64,000 nt of DNA from JANQOH01 sp965214495 (GCA_965214495.1 OZ243958.1:2914001-2978000), one strand, 5' to 3'. Counted from the stretch's first letter, positions 15,544 through 25,447 are shown. Made by a program: numbers and translations. The notes: generated by a model from the sequence alone, not told the origin.

Positions 15544-16801
15544 ATGAACCATCGACCATCCCCCATCGCCCTGCTCGTCGCCAGCTCGCCGGAAGGAGAT
15601 CAGGCGAGGGTCATGGCCAACCTGGCCGGCGCCCTCGCCCGCCGGGGACATCGAGTCGATCTGCTGTTCCTCCGTTACCGCGGGCCGCATCCGGGGCAAG
15701 TGCCGTCCACCGTCAAGGTCGTCGATCTGCGAACCGAACGCGGCCAGTGGCGACGGGCCCGCGTTCTTGCCTGCAGGGCCAACGGGCTTCACGATGATGT
15801 TGCTCTGGCATTTCTTGCTGGCGCGTGGGCTGCTTACCAAGCCGCACCGGGAGGTTCTGCGAATAGCTGGAGATATGCTGGGTTTCCTTGCTCTGGTACG
15901 GTATCTCCGGCTGCACCGGCCGGCCGCCATCGTTTCCGCCGGGGACTACGCCAACCTGTGTGCAGTGTGGGCGCGGCGCGTTGCCGGTACCGAAACGCAG
16001 GTCGTCGTTTCGCACCATAACCTCATATCGGCGCATCTATCGAACCACACCGAACGTGTGGGGAAACGACGTGCGCGCCTCGCGCTCGGGCTGTTCCGCC
16101 ACACCCTCCGGCTCGCGGACGCAATTGTGAGCGTGTCGGGCGGGGCGGGCGACGACCTGTCGCGGGTGGCGGGCATTCCGCGCGAGCGCATCGCCACCAT
16201 CTACAACCCCGTCGTTTTCCCCGATCTGCCTACGCTGGCGAAAGCTCCGCTCCACCACCCCTGGTGCCTTCCGGGGTTCCCCCCGGTAATCCTCGGCGCC
16301 GGCCGGCTGGTTGACCAGAAAGATTTCTCGACACTGATCCGCGCCTTCGCGCGGGTACGCCGGAGACGGCCGGCGCGGCTGGTGATATTGGGGGAAGGCG
16401 AGGAGCGCGCCCGGCTGGAGGCGTTGGCGGCCGCACTGGGTGTCGCGGAAGATGTGGCGCTGCCTGGTTTTGTCTCCAACATCTTCGCATGGATGTCCCG
16501 TGCCCGCGTGTTCGCCCTATCGTCGAAATGGGAGGCGCTACCCAATGTCCTCATCGAGGCCCTGGCCTGCGGTTGCCCGGTGGTCAGCACGGACTGTCCC
16601 GCCGGCCCATCGGAGATTCTGTCGGCAGGAGAATTCGGCGCGCTCGTCCCCGTCGGCGACGACGCGGCGTTGGCGATGGCCATCGCGGCCGCGTTGGACG
16701 GCCCGCCGCCCAAGGAACGGCTGATCGAAAGGGGGGCATGGTTCACGGCGGAGCGAGCTGCGGAGCAATATGTCCGGCTCATGTCTCTGGCGAATGCATA
16801 G
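15544..16801 (+). pseudogene. Glycosyltransferase family 4, frameshifted near residue 75
   Basis: The N-terminal Rossmann half (SPIALLVASSPEGDQARVMA, LAGALARRGHRVDLLFLR) runs in one frame to about 15770. The rest continues in another: LVRYLRLHRPAAIVSAGDYA, VVVSHHN, YNPVV, ILGAGRLVDQKDFSTLIRAF, LPGFVSN and EALACGCPVVSTDCPAGPSE with the EX7E-type nucleotide-sugar site. The proteins together make a full GT4 enzyme for cell-surface glycan assembly. A single small indel separates them, so the gene is probably inactive unless a sequencing error is involved. An internal start at 15767 would lack the acceptor-binding strand. Confidence 0.75.
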
Positions 16802-16863
16802 GCCCGCCGGCCCGCGAAGCCAGCACCACCGCCTTCGGCGCGGCGATGTCATCGGACAGGGAC

Positions 16864-18133
16864 CACTGCTGTCCGGTTAATTTTTGTGGCCGGGTTGCAT
16901 GGCATTGATTCTACTGGCGTCCAACCGTTTGGCGACGTTTTGGACACGGAAGAGGGTCAATGCCATGCGCCACCACAGTGGCGTTTTCCGCGACCTGTTG
17001 AAGCGTGTTCCGTGGGCTGCGTTCGATCGGCTGGTGGAGGCCCATGGCGCGGACAGTCGGGTGCGGCGCCTGCGCACCCGGGATCAACTGATCGCGTTGC
17101 TTTACGGCCAGCTTTCCGGGGCGACGAGCCTGCGCGAGATCGTCGGCGGTCTGCACAGCCACAAGGCCCGCCTCTATCATGTGGGCGGTCGCGTGGCGCA
17201 GCGCTCGACGTTGGCCGACGCCAATGCCAGACGCCCGGCGGCGTTGTTCGCCAACCTGTTCGCCGAGATGGTCGGTCTCGCCCGGCGGGGCCTGCGCCGC
17301 AAGATCGGCGAGGCGACTTACCTGATCGACGCGACGAACCTTCGTCTGGGCGGGCGGGGATCGGAGTGGGCGCATTTCTCGGCCAAGGCCTGCGGCGCCA
17401 AGCTCCACGTGATCTACGATGCCGACGCCGAACAGCCGCTCTATGCGTCGGTCACGGCGGCCAGGGTCAACGACATCACGGCCGCGCACGAGATGCCGGT
17501 CGAGGCCGGCGCCACCTACGTCTTCGACCTCGGTTACTACGATTACGCCTGGTGGGCCAGGCTCGATGCCGCCGGCTGCCGCATCGTCACCCGCTTCAAG
17601 GCCAACACGCCGTTGACGGTGAGCGCCAAACTCGATGTTCCCGAAGACGACGACATTCTGTCGGACCGCATCGGCCTGTTGCCGCAACGCGCGGCGCGGA
17701 GCCGTCAGAACCCGTTCTCCGATCCGGTGCGCGAGGTTCGGGTCAGGACCGACACCGGCAAGACGTTGCGCATCCTCTCCAACGACCTCGATGCCCCGGT
17801 CCGGGAAATCGCCGATCTCTACAAGCGGCGCCGGGCCATCGAGTTGTTCTTTCGATGGGTCAAACAGACCTTGAGAATCCGCCACTTCCTCGGCGTCAGC
17901 GAGAACGCCGTGCGCATCCAGATCGCCGTCGCCCTGATCGCTTATCTGCTGCTCCACCTCGCCCAAGCCACTCAGAACGTCGTCAAATCCCCGCTCGCCT
18001 TCGCCCGCCTCGTGCGCGCCAATCTCATGCATCGAAAGCGCATCGACCGACTCATCGGCCCCCATCACCCGCCCCCAGAATGCTCCAATCAAACCGCCAT
18101 ACAATCGGGTTCAGGGTGAACCGGACGGCAGTG
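16864..18133 (+). mobile_element. IS4-family element, second type, full-length copy
   Basis: About 1.27 kb between inverted ends CACTGCTGTCCGGTT (left) and the complement of AACCGGACGGCAGTG (right). No obvious target duplication is seen. It separates the GT4 gene from the sulfotransferase. Broken copies of the same element lie at 51.5 and 56.6 kb. Confidence 0.88.
16965..18119 (+). CDS. IS4-family transposase (second type)
   Basis: 384 residues from ATG 16965 with AAGAGGG upstream; earlier in-frame ATG codons exist but the DUF4372-like start MRHHSGVFRDLLKRVPWAAF fits here. Catalytic residues are YLIDATNLRL (first Asp), TYVFDLGYYDY (second Asp) and LYKRRRAIELFFRWVKQ (Glu in the YREK-like motif). 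It is uninterrupted and could supply transposase to the two decayed copies. Confidence 0.93.
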   Translation: MRHHSGVFRDLLKRVPWAAFDRLVEAHGADSRVRRLRTRDQLIALLYGQLSGATSLREIVGGLHSHKARLYHVGGRVAQRSTLADANARRPAALFANLFAEMVGLARRGLRRKIGEATYLIDATNLRLGGRGSEWAHFSAKACGAKLHVIYDADAEQPLYASVTAARVNDITAAHEMPVEAGATYVFDLGYYDYAWWARLDAAGCRIVTRFKANTPLTVSAKLDVPEDDDILSDRIGLLPQRAARSRQNPFSDPVREVRVRTDTGKTLRILSNDLDAPVREIADLYKRRRAIELFFRWVKQTLRIRHFLGVSENAVRIQIAVALIAYLLLHLAQATQNVVKSPLAFARLVRANLMHRKRIDRLIGPHHPPPECSNQTAIQSGSG

Positions 18134-18136
18134 CCT

Positions 18137-18964
18137 TCAGTCCGGCGAATAGCCGAACAGCCGGAAGTCCTCCGCGTAGCGAGTTCGGAGCAACGTCTTG
18201 CTGCGTTCGGTCACGTGCGCCTCCATCGCGGCCGATCTCGCGGCTTTCAGCGCGTCCGGCGTCGTCTCCCATCCGGCCATCGTGTTCATCAGCGGCAATG
18301 CCGTCGCCGGCAGGCCGAGGCGCGCGGCGAGCCGCTTCCAATCCTCGTCGATGTTCTCGATACGGCCGACGAAGTCGGGAAGACGGCCGTCGGCGAGGCA
18401 TATCTGCCTGTGTTGGGACAGGAAGTGCCGGTCGGCGACAGCGTCCGAGCCGTAGGGCGTGTTCAGACACTCGCAGTAGTCCTCGAAACTGCCGGTCTCG
18501 GCCAGTCCGTAGAAGCTGCCGAAGAGATACCGGATACCCTTCCCGCGGTGGAGGCGTTGTTCTTCCGTATAGACCTCGGGAGAGACGTGCATGTCAAAAT
18601 AGAGGAACAATGCTCTGGCGAAAGGATGGCGGACGAACGCGAAGCTGTAATATTTCCTTGCTTCCGGATCCAGGGCGTAGAGTTCGGAGACGCTCCGTTC
18701 TCCCGCTCTTTCGGCGTCGGGATCCGCGCCCCGCAACGCCGCCATGATGCTCCGCGACGCGACTTTCGGGTTGATCATCCAGAGCCACCGGTATTTCCGG
18801 GAGAGGAGCTTGGCGCCGGGATGAGGCGCGGCCACCGTGCGCGCCATGCGCCGAGCGTCGCCAAGCGCCCCGCGCGACAACGCGCCCGCGATGTCCCTGG
18901 CGACGCGCGGGTTCGACGCGACGGCGGCCAGCGCTCGCAGCCGGCGTATCGACTTATCCATCAT
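18137..18964 (-). CDS. Sulfotransferase family 2-like protein (carbohydrate sulfotransferase type)
   Basis: 275 residues. The 5'-phosphosulfate loop INPKVASRSIMAAL and 3'-phosphate block FAFVRHPFARALFLY are the two PAPS-binding motifs of the carbohydrate sulfotransferase family (PF03567 type). DFVGRIENIDEDW is a further family block. Such enzymes sulfate sugars on surface polysaccharides. A paralog lies at 20588-21430 and C-terminal scraps of others end with the same GYSPD. Start is ATG 18964 or 18961. Confidence 0.88.
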   Translation of the reverse strand: MMDKSIRRLRALAAVASNPRVARDIAGALSRGALGDARRMARTVAAPHPGAKLLSRKYRWLWMINPKVASRSIMAALRGADPDAERAGERSVSELYALDPEARKYYSFAFVRHPFARALFLYFDMHVSPEVYTEEQRLHRGKGIRYLFGSFYGLAETGSFEDYCECLNTPYGSDAVADRHFLSQHRQICLADGRLPDFVGRIENIDEDWKRLAARLGLPATALPLMNTMAGWETTPDALKAARSAAMEAHVTERSKTLLRTRYAEDFRLFGYSPD

Positions 18965-19044
18965 CCGCCCATTCTCCGTGCGAATGTCGTGAGCCGGCCC
19001 CGGAGGGCCAGGCTGTGGCCCATCGCTACCGCCGACGCGACGCA

Positions 19045-20039
19045 TCAATCACCGGCGTCGGGGAGCGTCGAGAACAGATGGTCGAGGAAACTTCCGGATC
19101 CGGCTTTCGCCAAGTCCAGCCGCCAGTTCAGTTTGTACGCAGGTGTGAGCCCCTCGTCTATCGCACGCCGCGCGTCGTCGGAGACGGGCGCGCACAAGCC
19201 CTCCACCCCGCCCAGCTCGATAAGTCCGGCCGCGGGCATTTTCGGGGTATCGTCCCAGATCCGCTGCACCTCCGGGTACCTCGTGTAGCAGCGGTCGAAG
19301 AGGCAGCCGAGCCAGAAGTATTGCGCGGTTTTGAGGATGTTTCTGAACAATGGCGAGACATAGATTTCGGGGTGGTGCCGCATCCACCTTCCCAGAACGC
19401 GCAGCGCCCGATCGACGGCGTAGACGGGCTGACCCCCCCCCCCCCGAGTCGGCGTGCGCGCTCGACCGCCCGGTCGATAAGGCGCGGATTCCTCAGCGAC
19501 GCGCGCAGCTCCGGCGGACAACCGATCCAGTAGGCACGCACCTCGCGCCACCAGATATCCGCCACGCGGTTGCCGGGCGCCGCCGCCAGAAACCAATTGA
19601 TCGGCCTAACGCCAAGTGGGAAGGCTCGTGCGAAAGAGAAGAACCCGCTGTCCAGATGGCGAAAGAGCCATTCGTCCAGCGGGCGCCGGCAGAAGCAGGT
19701 GGCGTCGGCCCAGACGCCGCCATGCGTGCGCATCAGGCCGAGGCGAAGGACGTCGGGCAGAGCCTGGACAGTGAAATCCTTCTCCGGCGCGGCGGAGAAC
19801 TCGGACAGGTCGACCCAGGCAGGCAGGGTTTCCGCGTCCAGGGCACGGATCGCCCAGCCGGGATTGTGGTATTCCCAGGAGCGCAGGCAGCGTCTCACCA
19901 ATTCCGGCGCGTTCTCCCAACCCTGGAGCCAAAACAGCCAGATCGTCCGAGGGAAATCGCCGGCCACGAATCCGGCGGCCTTGCCGTCCACCAATGCGCC
20001 GCCGTCGCGGCGGCCCGAACCGTTGCTCGTCATCGCCAT
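19045..20039 (-). pseudogene. Capsular polysaccharide synthesis-type glycosyltransferase, out of frame at a poly-C tract
   Basis: Residues 1 to about 203 (FPRTIWLFWLQGWENAPELV, LRLGLMRTHGGVWADATCFC with the GGxWxDAT signature) belong to the Caps_synth/GT32-like family. At the 13-base tract the frame is lost and a nonsense tail ends at 19158. One more G (14) or two fewer (11) on the coding strand would restore about 330 residues, continuing with QPVYAVDRALRVLGRWMRHH and ending at 19045. The undamaged downstream frame argues for reversible phase variation rather than decay. Confidence 0.75.
19433..19445. repeat. Homopolymeric tract (C13) inside the polysaccharide gene
   Basis: Thirteen consecutive C on the plus strand (poly-G on the coding strand). 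Tracts of this length are slippage-prone and act as on/off switches in surface genes of many bacteria. The present length puts the gene in the off frame. Confidence 0.9.
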
Positions 20040-20074
20040 CCAGCCGTTCCCCGGACACAGGGATACGCTCCATC

Positions 20075-20310
20075 CTCGGTGTCAGGCCGTCCGCGTACCG
20101 GGTTCGGAGCAACGCCTCGTTCGCGCTGGGTCAGGTGACCTTCGCCGGCAGGCGGAAAGGAAACCAAGACGACGCACACGGCTCGCTCCCCGGAATGAAC
20201 CGCGTGTACTACTCCGCGGCCCGCTCCACCGTGAACCACATGCCGTTTGATCAGTCCTTCCTTGGGCGGCGGGTCGTCCAGAGCAGCGATAGTGGCCTCG
20301 GCCAGCGCCG
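20075..20310 (-). pseudogene. Scraps of a GT4 C-terminus and a sulfotransferase C-terminus
   Basis: On the minus strand, about 20195-20310 reads ALAEATIAALDDPPPKEGLI, a decayed copy of the GT4 C-terminus (AMAIAAALDGPPPKERLIER). About 20075-20145 reads NEALLRTRYADGL, a copy of the sulfotransferase end (KTLLRTRYAEDF). Both are a few tens of codons long with frameshifts. They show that the GT4 and sulfotransferase genes once existed in more copies here. The remainder to 20587 (20311-20587) shows nothing else I recognise. Confidence 0.65.
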
Positions 20311-20587
20311 GGACGGCGCGCCGCGAAAACAAGCTGCGGTCCGAGAGGTGCGCGGCCGAATCGGAAATCCAGGGCGGCGTTCCTTCTCCGATGGTGCGCA
20401 ACGCTGCAATAGTCGCTCTTGCAGTCGAAAGCCGCAGTCTCTCTGCCGTGCGAAATGATGATTTCATCGACGCACGAGCATTTTTCGAAAACCGGAAGAA
20501 TGATGTTCTGCAAGTTGCATGGTCATTGCCAGTTGAGGATAACCGCAGAAATCATATGCGCACGCTCCATAATTCGCGTCAGCCGTC

Positions 20588-21430
20588 TCAGTCCGGCGAA
20601 TAGCCGCCCAGCTCCAGGTCGGCGGCATACCGTGTACTCAGCAACGCCCGGTTTCGTTCCGTCAGGTAAGCGCGCATCGCCGACCTGGCGGTTTGTAGCA
20701 CATCCGGTGACGGCGGCCGCCATCCGGCCATGGTGTTCAACATCGGCAGCTCCAGCGCCGGCATACCCACACGCCCGGCGACTTGCCGAAAATCCTCGTT
20801 GAGATTCTCCAAGCGGCCGACGAAATCGGGCGGGCGTCCATCATCGCAGCTTATCAGGAGGTGCTGAGACAGGTAGTGCACGTCGGCGAAGGCATCCGAT
20901 CCGTAGAGCGTGTTCAGCCACTGACAATATTCGTCGAAACTGCTGGCATCCTCCAGCCCATAGCACTGGTCGAAGAATCTTTGCCGTTTCTCCTTTTTTC
21001 TCTGCCGACTCTGCGTTCCTTCATAGCGCTCGGGGGAGAAATGAACCTCCGAATATAACGAGAGCGCCCGGTCGAAGGGGTGCCTGATGAACGTGAAGCT
21101 ATAGTAGTCTCTCACCTCCGGATATAGCGCGTAAGTTTCGGAGATGCTTTTGTTGTAGATAGTTTTGGCATCGGGATCCGCGCTGTGCAGCGCGGCTATG
21201 ATACTCCGCGACGCTACCTTGGGGTTGCATATCCAGAGATAGCAGTACTTGCGGGAGATTATCTTCTCCGCCTTCGGGGTGGGCGTCCGCGCCGCCGTGC
21301 GCGCCATGCGTCCCGCCGTCCCGAATTGTCCGAGCAACAACGCGCCCGCGATGTCTCCGGCGACGACGGGGTGATGCAGCGACGCCGAAACCAGGGCGGC
21401 ACCTTGTTTCAGACGACGTACCAAAAGCAC
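20588..21430 (-). CDS. Sulfotransferase family 2-like protein, paralog
   Basis: 280 residues, clearly paralogous to the gene at 18137-18964: CNPKVASRSIIAALHSADPD (PAPS 5' loop), FTFIRHPFDRALSLYSEVHF (3' block) and PDFVGRLENLNEDF. The central part QSRQRKKEKRQRFFDQCYG is more basic than in the sister gene. Sequence is less GC-rich than the core genome. It probably sulfates a different position or sugar of the same surface glycan (inference). Confidence 0.87.
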   Translation of the reverse strand: MLLVRRLKQGAALVSASLHHPVVAGDIAGALLLGQFGTAGRMARTAARTPTPKAEKIISRKYCYLWICNPKVASRSIIAALHSADPDAKTIYNKSISETYALYPEVRDYYSFTFIRHPFDRALSLYSEVHFSPERYEGTQSRQRKKEKRQRFFDQCYGLEDASSFDEYCQWLNTLYGSDAFADVHYLSQHLLISCDDGRPPDFVGRLENLNEDFRQVAGRVGMPALELPMLNTMAGWRPPSPDVLQTARSAMRAYLTERNRALLSTRYAADLELGGYSPD

Positions 21431-21439
21431 TGCTTTCCC

Positions 21440-21495
21440 TCAATCCGGCGAATAGCCGAATAGCTCCGGGCCGGCGGTGTACCGTGGTACTCGCG
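21440..21495 (-). pseudogene. C-terminal scrap of a third sulfotransferase
   Basis: The minus strand encodes VPRYTAGPELFGYSPD followed by a stop, the same ending as the two intact sulfotransferases (RYAEDFRLFGYSPD and RYAADLELGGYSPD). Nothing upstream continues it, because the GT2 gene starts just beyond. It is the trace of a deleted tandem copy. Confidence 0.65.
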
Positions 21496-21531
21496 GTTTG
21501 GAGACGCCCGCTGTATCTTTACGTATCGATT

Positions 21532-22995
21532 TCACAGGCTAGTCTCGTCTAGTTGGACGAATCGCACAGGCAGAGGTTCAGCCGGAACTGCTGAGTGCCC
21601 GGCTTGCTCGCGCTCCAGCGCCGGATGCGGCAAGTTCAAATCATCGATTCCGGCCAAGGCCGGGCTCCAGCCGGCGCTTACGTGGTCAGCCTGCGCGAGG
21701 AAATAGTCATCTGACATCTCCCAAGTGTGGCGCTGGCCGTGTCGAACCAGCATGAAGCCTGCGCCGTGAGTACGGTAAAGCCGCCCACCCGCCCGGATGA
21801 CGTCGTCCCACAACGCCGCATCGACGTGCCGCGGCGCCCGCCGCCCGCCGCCGGCTCGCGCAAGGTCGTCACGGGAAATTAGCAGGGTGCCGCCGGCAAG
21901 GTCTTTTGTCTTATAGCACTCGTTGCTTCCGGCAGGCGAGTTAATGGTGCAGTCCGAGCAGGCCAGATAGACAAACTCACGGAATTTGCCCACCAACTGC
22001 GCACCTGAATACTCTCTGGCCAGAACAAGGTCCCACACATGGTCAGCGCCATACACATCGTCGTCGTCCATTTTGGTCAACAGCGTTCCGCCGGATGCCT
22101 CTGTGGCGGCGTTGAGCACGGCGCCCAGCGGCTCGCTCGCCGGCGTCCGCAACACCGTCACCGGATACCGCAGTTCGGAGAGCTGCCGGGCGATGTTCCC
22201 GAAACCCTCACCGTGCAGCGCCAGAACCAGTTCCAGGTTAGGATAGGTCTGTCTCGCCACGCTGTCCAGGGCGTAGAGTAAAAATCCGGGGCGCCGTGTC
22301 GCCAGCAGAATCGATACCGGGGGAAGTTCTGCTCGCTGCCGCGTGCGGGCCCAGGACGAATGGTCGCGCAGGGCGGCGCGACGCATCCCGATGCTCAGCA
22401 TCTCGCGCGCGCCGGGAGCAATGGTTCTTGCGTCGGTGGTCATCAGCCGGTAAAGCTCGTCACCGAGCAAGGGTCGAAGGCGTTGGTCGCCATCTGCCAG
22501 ATGCACCACCACGCCGGCGGCGGCGAAGCGGGCCAGTTCGCCGGCTCGCGTGAAGGCGTCGGTATGGAACGCCTGCGCGTCTTCCAACCGGTGGATTCGA
22601 CGAAGCCGGCGTAAATTGCGCCGGCGAATAACCCGGTGTGCGGCGGCGGCGGACGGCAACCGTTCGACGGGACCCAGCGCCCCCACCTCGTTGCGGCCGC
22701 CGCGCCGCCATCCGATTGGGTTGTAGGCGCGCAGGTCGAAGGCGGGCGCCGATTCGCCGGGCACGCCTGTCAGTGGCGGATGCTTGACCCGCAACCAGTA
22801 GCTCCACATCGCGCTTTGGAGATGCCACCAAGCCACGCGCCACTTGACAGTCGCCAGCAGCCACACCCTGGTAACCAGCCACTTCAAAAAGGACCGAGCT
22901 CCTCGCAGGTCGCGGATATCCCGCGCCCGGCAGAGCAAGCGGCGCCATTTTGTGGGGTGGCTCGGCTTTCCGGTTGAACGCGATCGGGCTTGCAT
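21532..22995 (-). CDS. Glycosyltransferase family 2 protein with N-terminal extension
   Basis: 487 residues from ATG 22995 (GGGGTGGAG upstream; GTG at 23004 is an alternative). Residues 1-215 are a basic helical extension. The GT-A catalytic domain begins at ELPPVSILLATRRPGFLLYA, has the metal-binding run LLTKMDDDDVYG and then GGTLLISRDDLARAGG. It would add a sugar from a nucleotide-sugar donor to a surface glycan at the membrane. The N-terminal region (RDIRDLRGARSFLKWLVTRV) resembles the C-terminal tail of the GT2 at 23865, suggesting modular shuffling. Confidence 0.85.
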   Translation of the reverse strand: MQARSRSTGKPSHPTKWRRLLCRARDIRDLRGARSFLKWLVTRVWLLATVKWRVAWWHLQSAMWSYWLRVKHPPLTGVPGESAPAFDLRAYNPIGWRRGGRNEVGALGPVERLPSAAAAHRVIRRRNLRRLRRIHRLEDAQAFHTDAFTRAGELARFAAAGVVVHLADGDQRLRPLLGDELYRLMTTDARTIAPGAREMLSIGMRRAALRDHSSWARTRQRAELPPVSILLATRRPGFLLYALDSVARQTYPNLELVLALHGEGFGNIARQLSELRYPVTVLRTPASEPLGAVLNAATEASGGTLLTKMDDDDVYGADHVWDLVLAREYSGAQLVGKFREFVYLACSDCTINSPAGSNECYKTKDLAGGTLLISRDDLARAGGGRRAPRHVDAALWDDVIRAGGRLYRTHGAGFMLVRHGQRHTWEMSDDYFLAQADHVSAGWSPALAGIDDLNLPHPALEREQAGHSAVPAEPLPVRFVQLDETSL

Positions 22996-23049
22996 CCACT
23001 CCACCCCAAGGATACGCTTGTTCGTCTGTCGTCCGATTGCAACGAACTG

Positions 23050-23856
23050 TTATAACGCAGCGTGCCACCTGTATCCTCGCCTGTCTTCCTCGACCTTTCT
23101 CAATGCAATCATCCGTGTGCCTGAGATTCCGAGGCGCTTTCCAATGTTCAATTTCCTGATCAGCCAGGAATCCAACAGTCTTATCGCGGCAACCTTCGCC
23201 ATCCTCCGGATTTGGAGTTTTCCGAATGCCGAAGGCCATGAAGCCACTCCATGCGATACCTTTGGGGGCACCCCCACAACCGATCCTTGTTCCCGATAGC
23301 AGGGATACTTTTTCAAGAATTCCACAACGCTCCTCACGGAGGGCATTTGGAGGTCGTCAATGATCAGGACTCCCCCAACCCGGAGCAGGCGAGTAGCATA
23401 GAAACAGTCCAGCATCGTGTGGTCGAAAGTATGCCAGCCATCTATGAGAATGAGATCCAGACGGCTTTCATTTTGCTCCAGCAATCTTGGCAGCGCGAAT
23501 TCCGACTTCATTTCTAACAAACGGAAGAAGTCGATTTCCGCCTCCGCGAGAGCAGCTATTCCGGCGCCATCCCAAGAGCGCCCTCCCGGACGCGATGTGT
23601 ATGGATAGGGATCTACGATGATGTGCGACGCTCTCTCTCTGCCTCGTAAAGCCAAGCATATATGCAGAGAGGAGAGCCCATGACCGCAGCCAATTTCCAG
23701 TGTTCTTACAATTGCGGGGTCATTCCGAATGATGGAGGTCAGGAACTCCCCTTCTTCCGGATCGATCTCTGCCCTCAGTTCATGAACGCTCCGATATTGG
23801 CCTCTTACTGAACGTGTCCTGTAGATATTCTCTATGATATGTTCCTGTTTGGACAT
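23050..23856 (-). CDS. Class I SAM-dependent methyltransferase
   Basis: 268 residues from ATG 23856 with GAGGAAG upstream. TLEIGCGHGLSSLHICLALR is motif I, HIIVDPY the acidic loop, LDLILIDGWHTFDHTMLDCF and RVGGVLIIDDLQMPSV the later strands. This layout is of the Methyltransf_24 type often found in glycan clusters. Its composition is noticeably AT-richer than all neighbours, so it was probably acquired separately. It lies between two GT2 genes on the same strand and likely O-methylates a sugar residue (inference). Confidence 0.85.
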   Translation of the reverse strand: MSKQEHIIENIYRTRSVRGQYRSVHELRAEIDPEEGEFLTSIIRNDPAIVRTLEIGCGHGLSSLHICLALRGRERASHIIVDPYPYTSRPGGRSWDGAGIAALAEAEIDFFRLLEMKSEFALPRLLEQNESRLDLILIDGWHTFDHTMLDCFYATRLLRVGGVLIIDDLQMPSVRSVVEFLKKYPCYREQGSVVGVPPKVSHGVASWPSAFGKLQIRRMAKVAAIRLLDSWLIRKLNIGKRLGISGTRMIALRKVEEDRRGYRWHAAL

Positions 23857-23864
23857 CGCCAATT

Positions 23865-25415
23865 TCAAGGTAACTTCCTCCGTATGATGCGCCGGAATCG
23901 CCACGAGGCCACCCGTTGCTTGTCGACCGCCCTCATCCAAGCCAGGCTGGCCAGCCATTTCAGGAGCAACCATGCCTCTCCGGGGGTGCGGGTGTCCCGT
24001 GCTGCATCGAGCAAAGCATCCCATCTTGTGGGATAGCCTGCCGACTCTTCCGAATTAGCGCGCCGGGCCGACCTGGTCAACTTGAGCTTCAGCGTCGCCG
24101 CGGGTATGGTCCGCAGATCCCCGAAGTCGGCAGGATTGCCCCCCGCGCGGCGCGCCCGGTGCAGCGCCCACGCCCTGGCGATCGAAACTTCGCGTCCGTC
24201 AGGGAGGTGCGAGACCGCACTGACAGAATCTCCCAGCGCGGCGTGCAGCCGGTGCACCAGGCCCCTGGCAAACACGACGCCGGCGGGAAGCGTTACGTGG
24301 AACGGCGACGCTGGAAACTCATCGAGGGCGGAGCATTGGGGGACCAGTCGCACCCTCGGATCCGGTCCGAAGACCTCCCGGAAATACTCCACCCGCCGGC
24401 CTGCGTCATCCCCGGGCACTTCGATTCTGACTACCAGGTCATGGACTCGGTCCGCCAGGATGTCCACGGCAACTCTGACCGCCCCGTCGGGCGGGCCGCA
24501 TCCTGTATCCAGGGCCACCACATATTGCGGCACCGTGAAAATGCGGCCTGGGCTGTTGCCTCGAAACAAGGGGTGGGCAATCAGATGGGCGGCTTTCCCG
24601 CGCTGGAGCCCCAGGTTCCGGCCCTTGGCGTCTCTATCCTCCTTCCACCGGCCCTGATGCCAGGCGAAAGCGTCCCGGACCGGCACCAGAAGTCCGCCGC
24701 GGGTATAAGCCCGGTAGCCGAACTCGGTGTCCTCCATTCCCCAGCGCGTGAACGATTCATCGAACCCGCCCGTCAACTCGTAGAAACTCCTGCTGACCCC
24801 GAGGTTTCCGCCGAGTACCATCCTGAACAAGTCGGCGGCCTTCGACGTCAGGTCTTTGGTTCGGGCCATGTGGGATTCAATCCAGGGCGGGTCCGCCGGC
24901 CGGTCCGAAAACATCTCTTCCAGCGACCCTTGCCGACGCCGGATCGTCTCTGCATCCATGTCGCCCATCGCCACATGGACGTGGAACCCCACCGTCAGCG
25001 CGTCGGAGACGGCGTGGTGCCAGCGGGCGTGCGCCGCCATCCAACCCGCCTCGGCAAGAACGTCGCTGTCCAGAAAGAGCAGGATGTCGTGGGCGGCCGC
25101 CCGAACGCCGGTGTTCCGCGCCCGGGCGAGCCCGAATCCTCGACGTTCCTGGCGCACTATCTTGACGTCCAGCGAGGTTGACGGGAGGATGGACAGTGGC
25201 GGCTCAGACCCGTCGTCCACGATCACCACCTCGAACAGAGTCCGCGGCCAGGTCTGGCCTTCCAGCGCCGCCAGCGTCCTCGCCAGCGTTTCGGCGGGCG
25301 TCCGGTAGTACGGGATAATCACGCTGACCGGCAGGGTGGGTATGAACGCCTCGGGCGCTGGCATGTCCACCTGCCGCCAGTCGTTGTAGCGGACGGACGC
25401 AGGTCCAGGGATCAT
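23865..25415 (-). CDS. Glycosyltransferase family 2 protein, two-domain
   Basis: 516 residues from ATG 25415; the frame stays open upstream but that part is remnant DNA. The GT-A domain is VSVIIPYYRTPAETLARTLA, VIVDDGSEPP, GLARARNTGVRAA, LLFLDSDVLAEAGW (DxD), GGFDESFTRWGMEDTEFGYR (EDxxxGxR-type acceptor site). A second domain of unknown function follows from about residue 285. The C-terminus EAWLLLKWLASLAWMRAV recurs as a fragment upstream at 25655-25712. It is likely part of the same glycan pathway. Confidence 0.88.
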   Translation of the reverse strand: MIPGPASVRYNDWRQVDMPAPEAFIPTLPVSVIIPYYRTPAETLARTLAALEGQTWPRTLFEVVIVDDGSEPPLSILPSTSLDVKIVRQERRGFGLARARNTGVRAAAHDILLFLDSDVLAEAGWMAAHARWHHAVSDALTVGFHVHVAMGDMDAETIRRRQGSLEEMFSDRPADPPWIESHMARTKDLTSKAADLFRMVLGGNLGVSRSFYELTGGFDESFTRWGMEDTEFGYRAYTRGGLLVPVRDAFAWHQGRWKEDRDAKGRNLGLQRGKAAHLIAHPLFRGNSPGRIFTVPQYVVALDTGCGPPDGAVRVAVDILADRVHDLVVRIEVPGDDAGRRVEYFREVFGPDPRVRLVPQCSALDEFPASPFHVTLPAGVVFARGLVHRLHAALGDSVSAVSHLPDGREVSIARAWALHRARRAGGNPADFGDLRTIPAATLKLKLTRSARRANSEESAGYPTRWDALLDAARDTRTPGEAWLLLKWLASLAWMRAVDKQRVASWRFRRIIRRKLP

Positions 25416-25447
25416 TTCGTGTCTCGAATACCGGGGTCGTGACGAGC

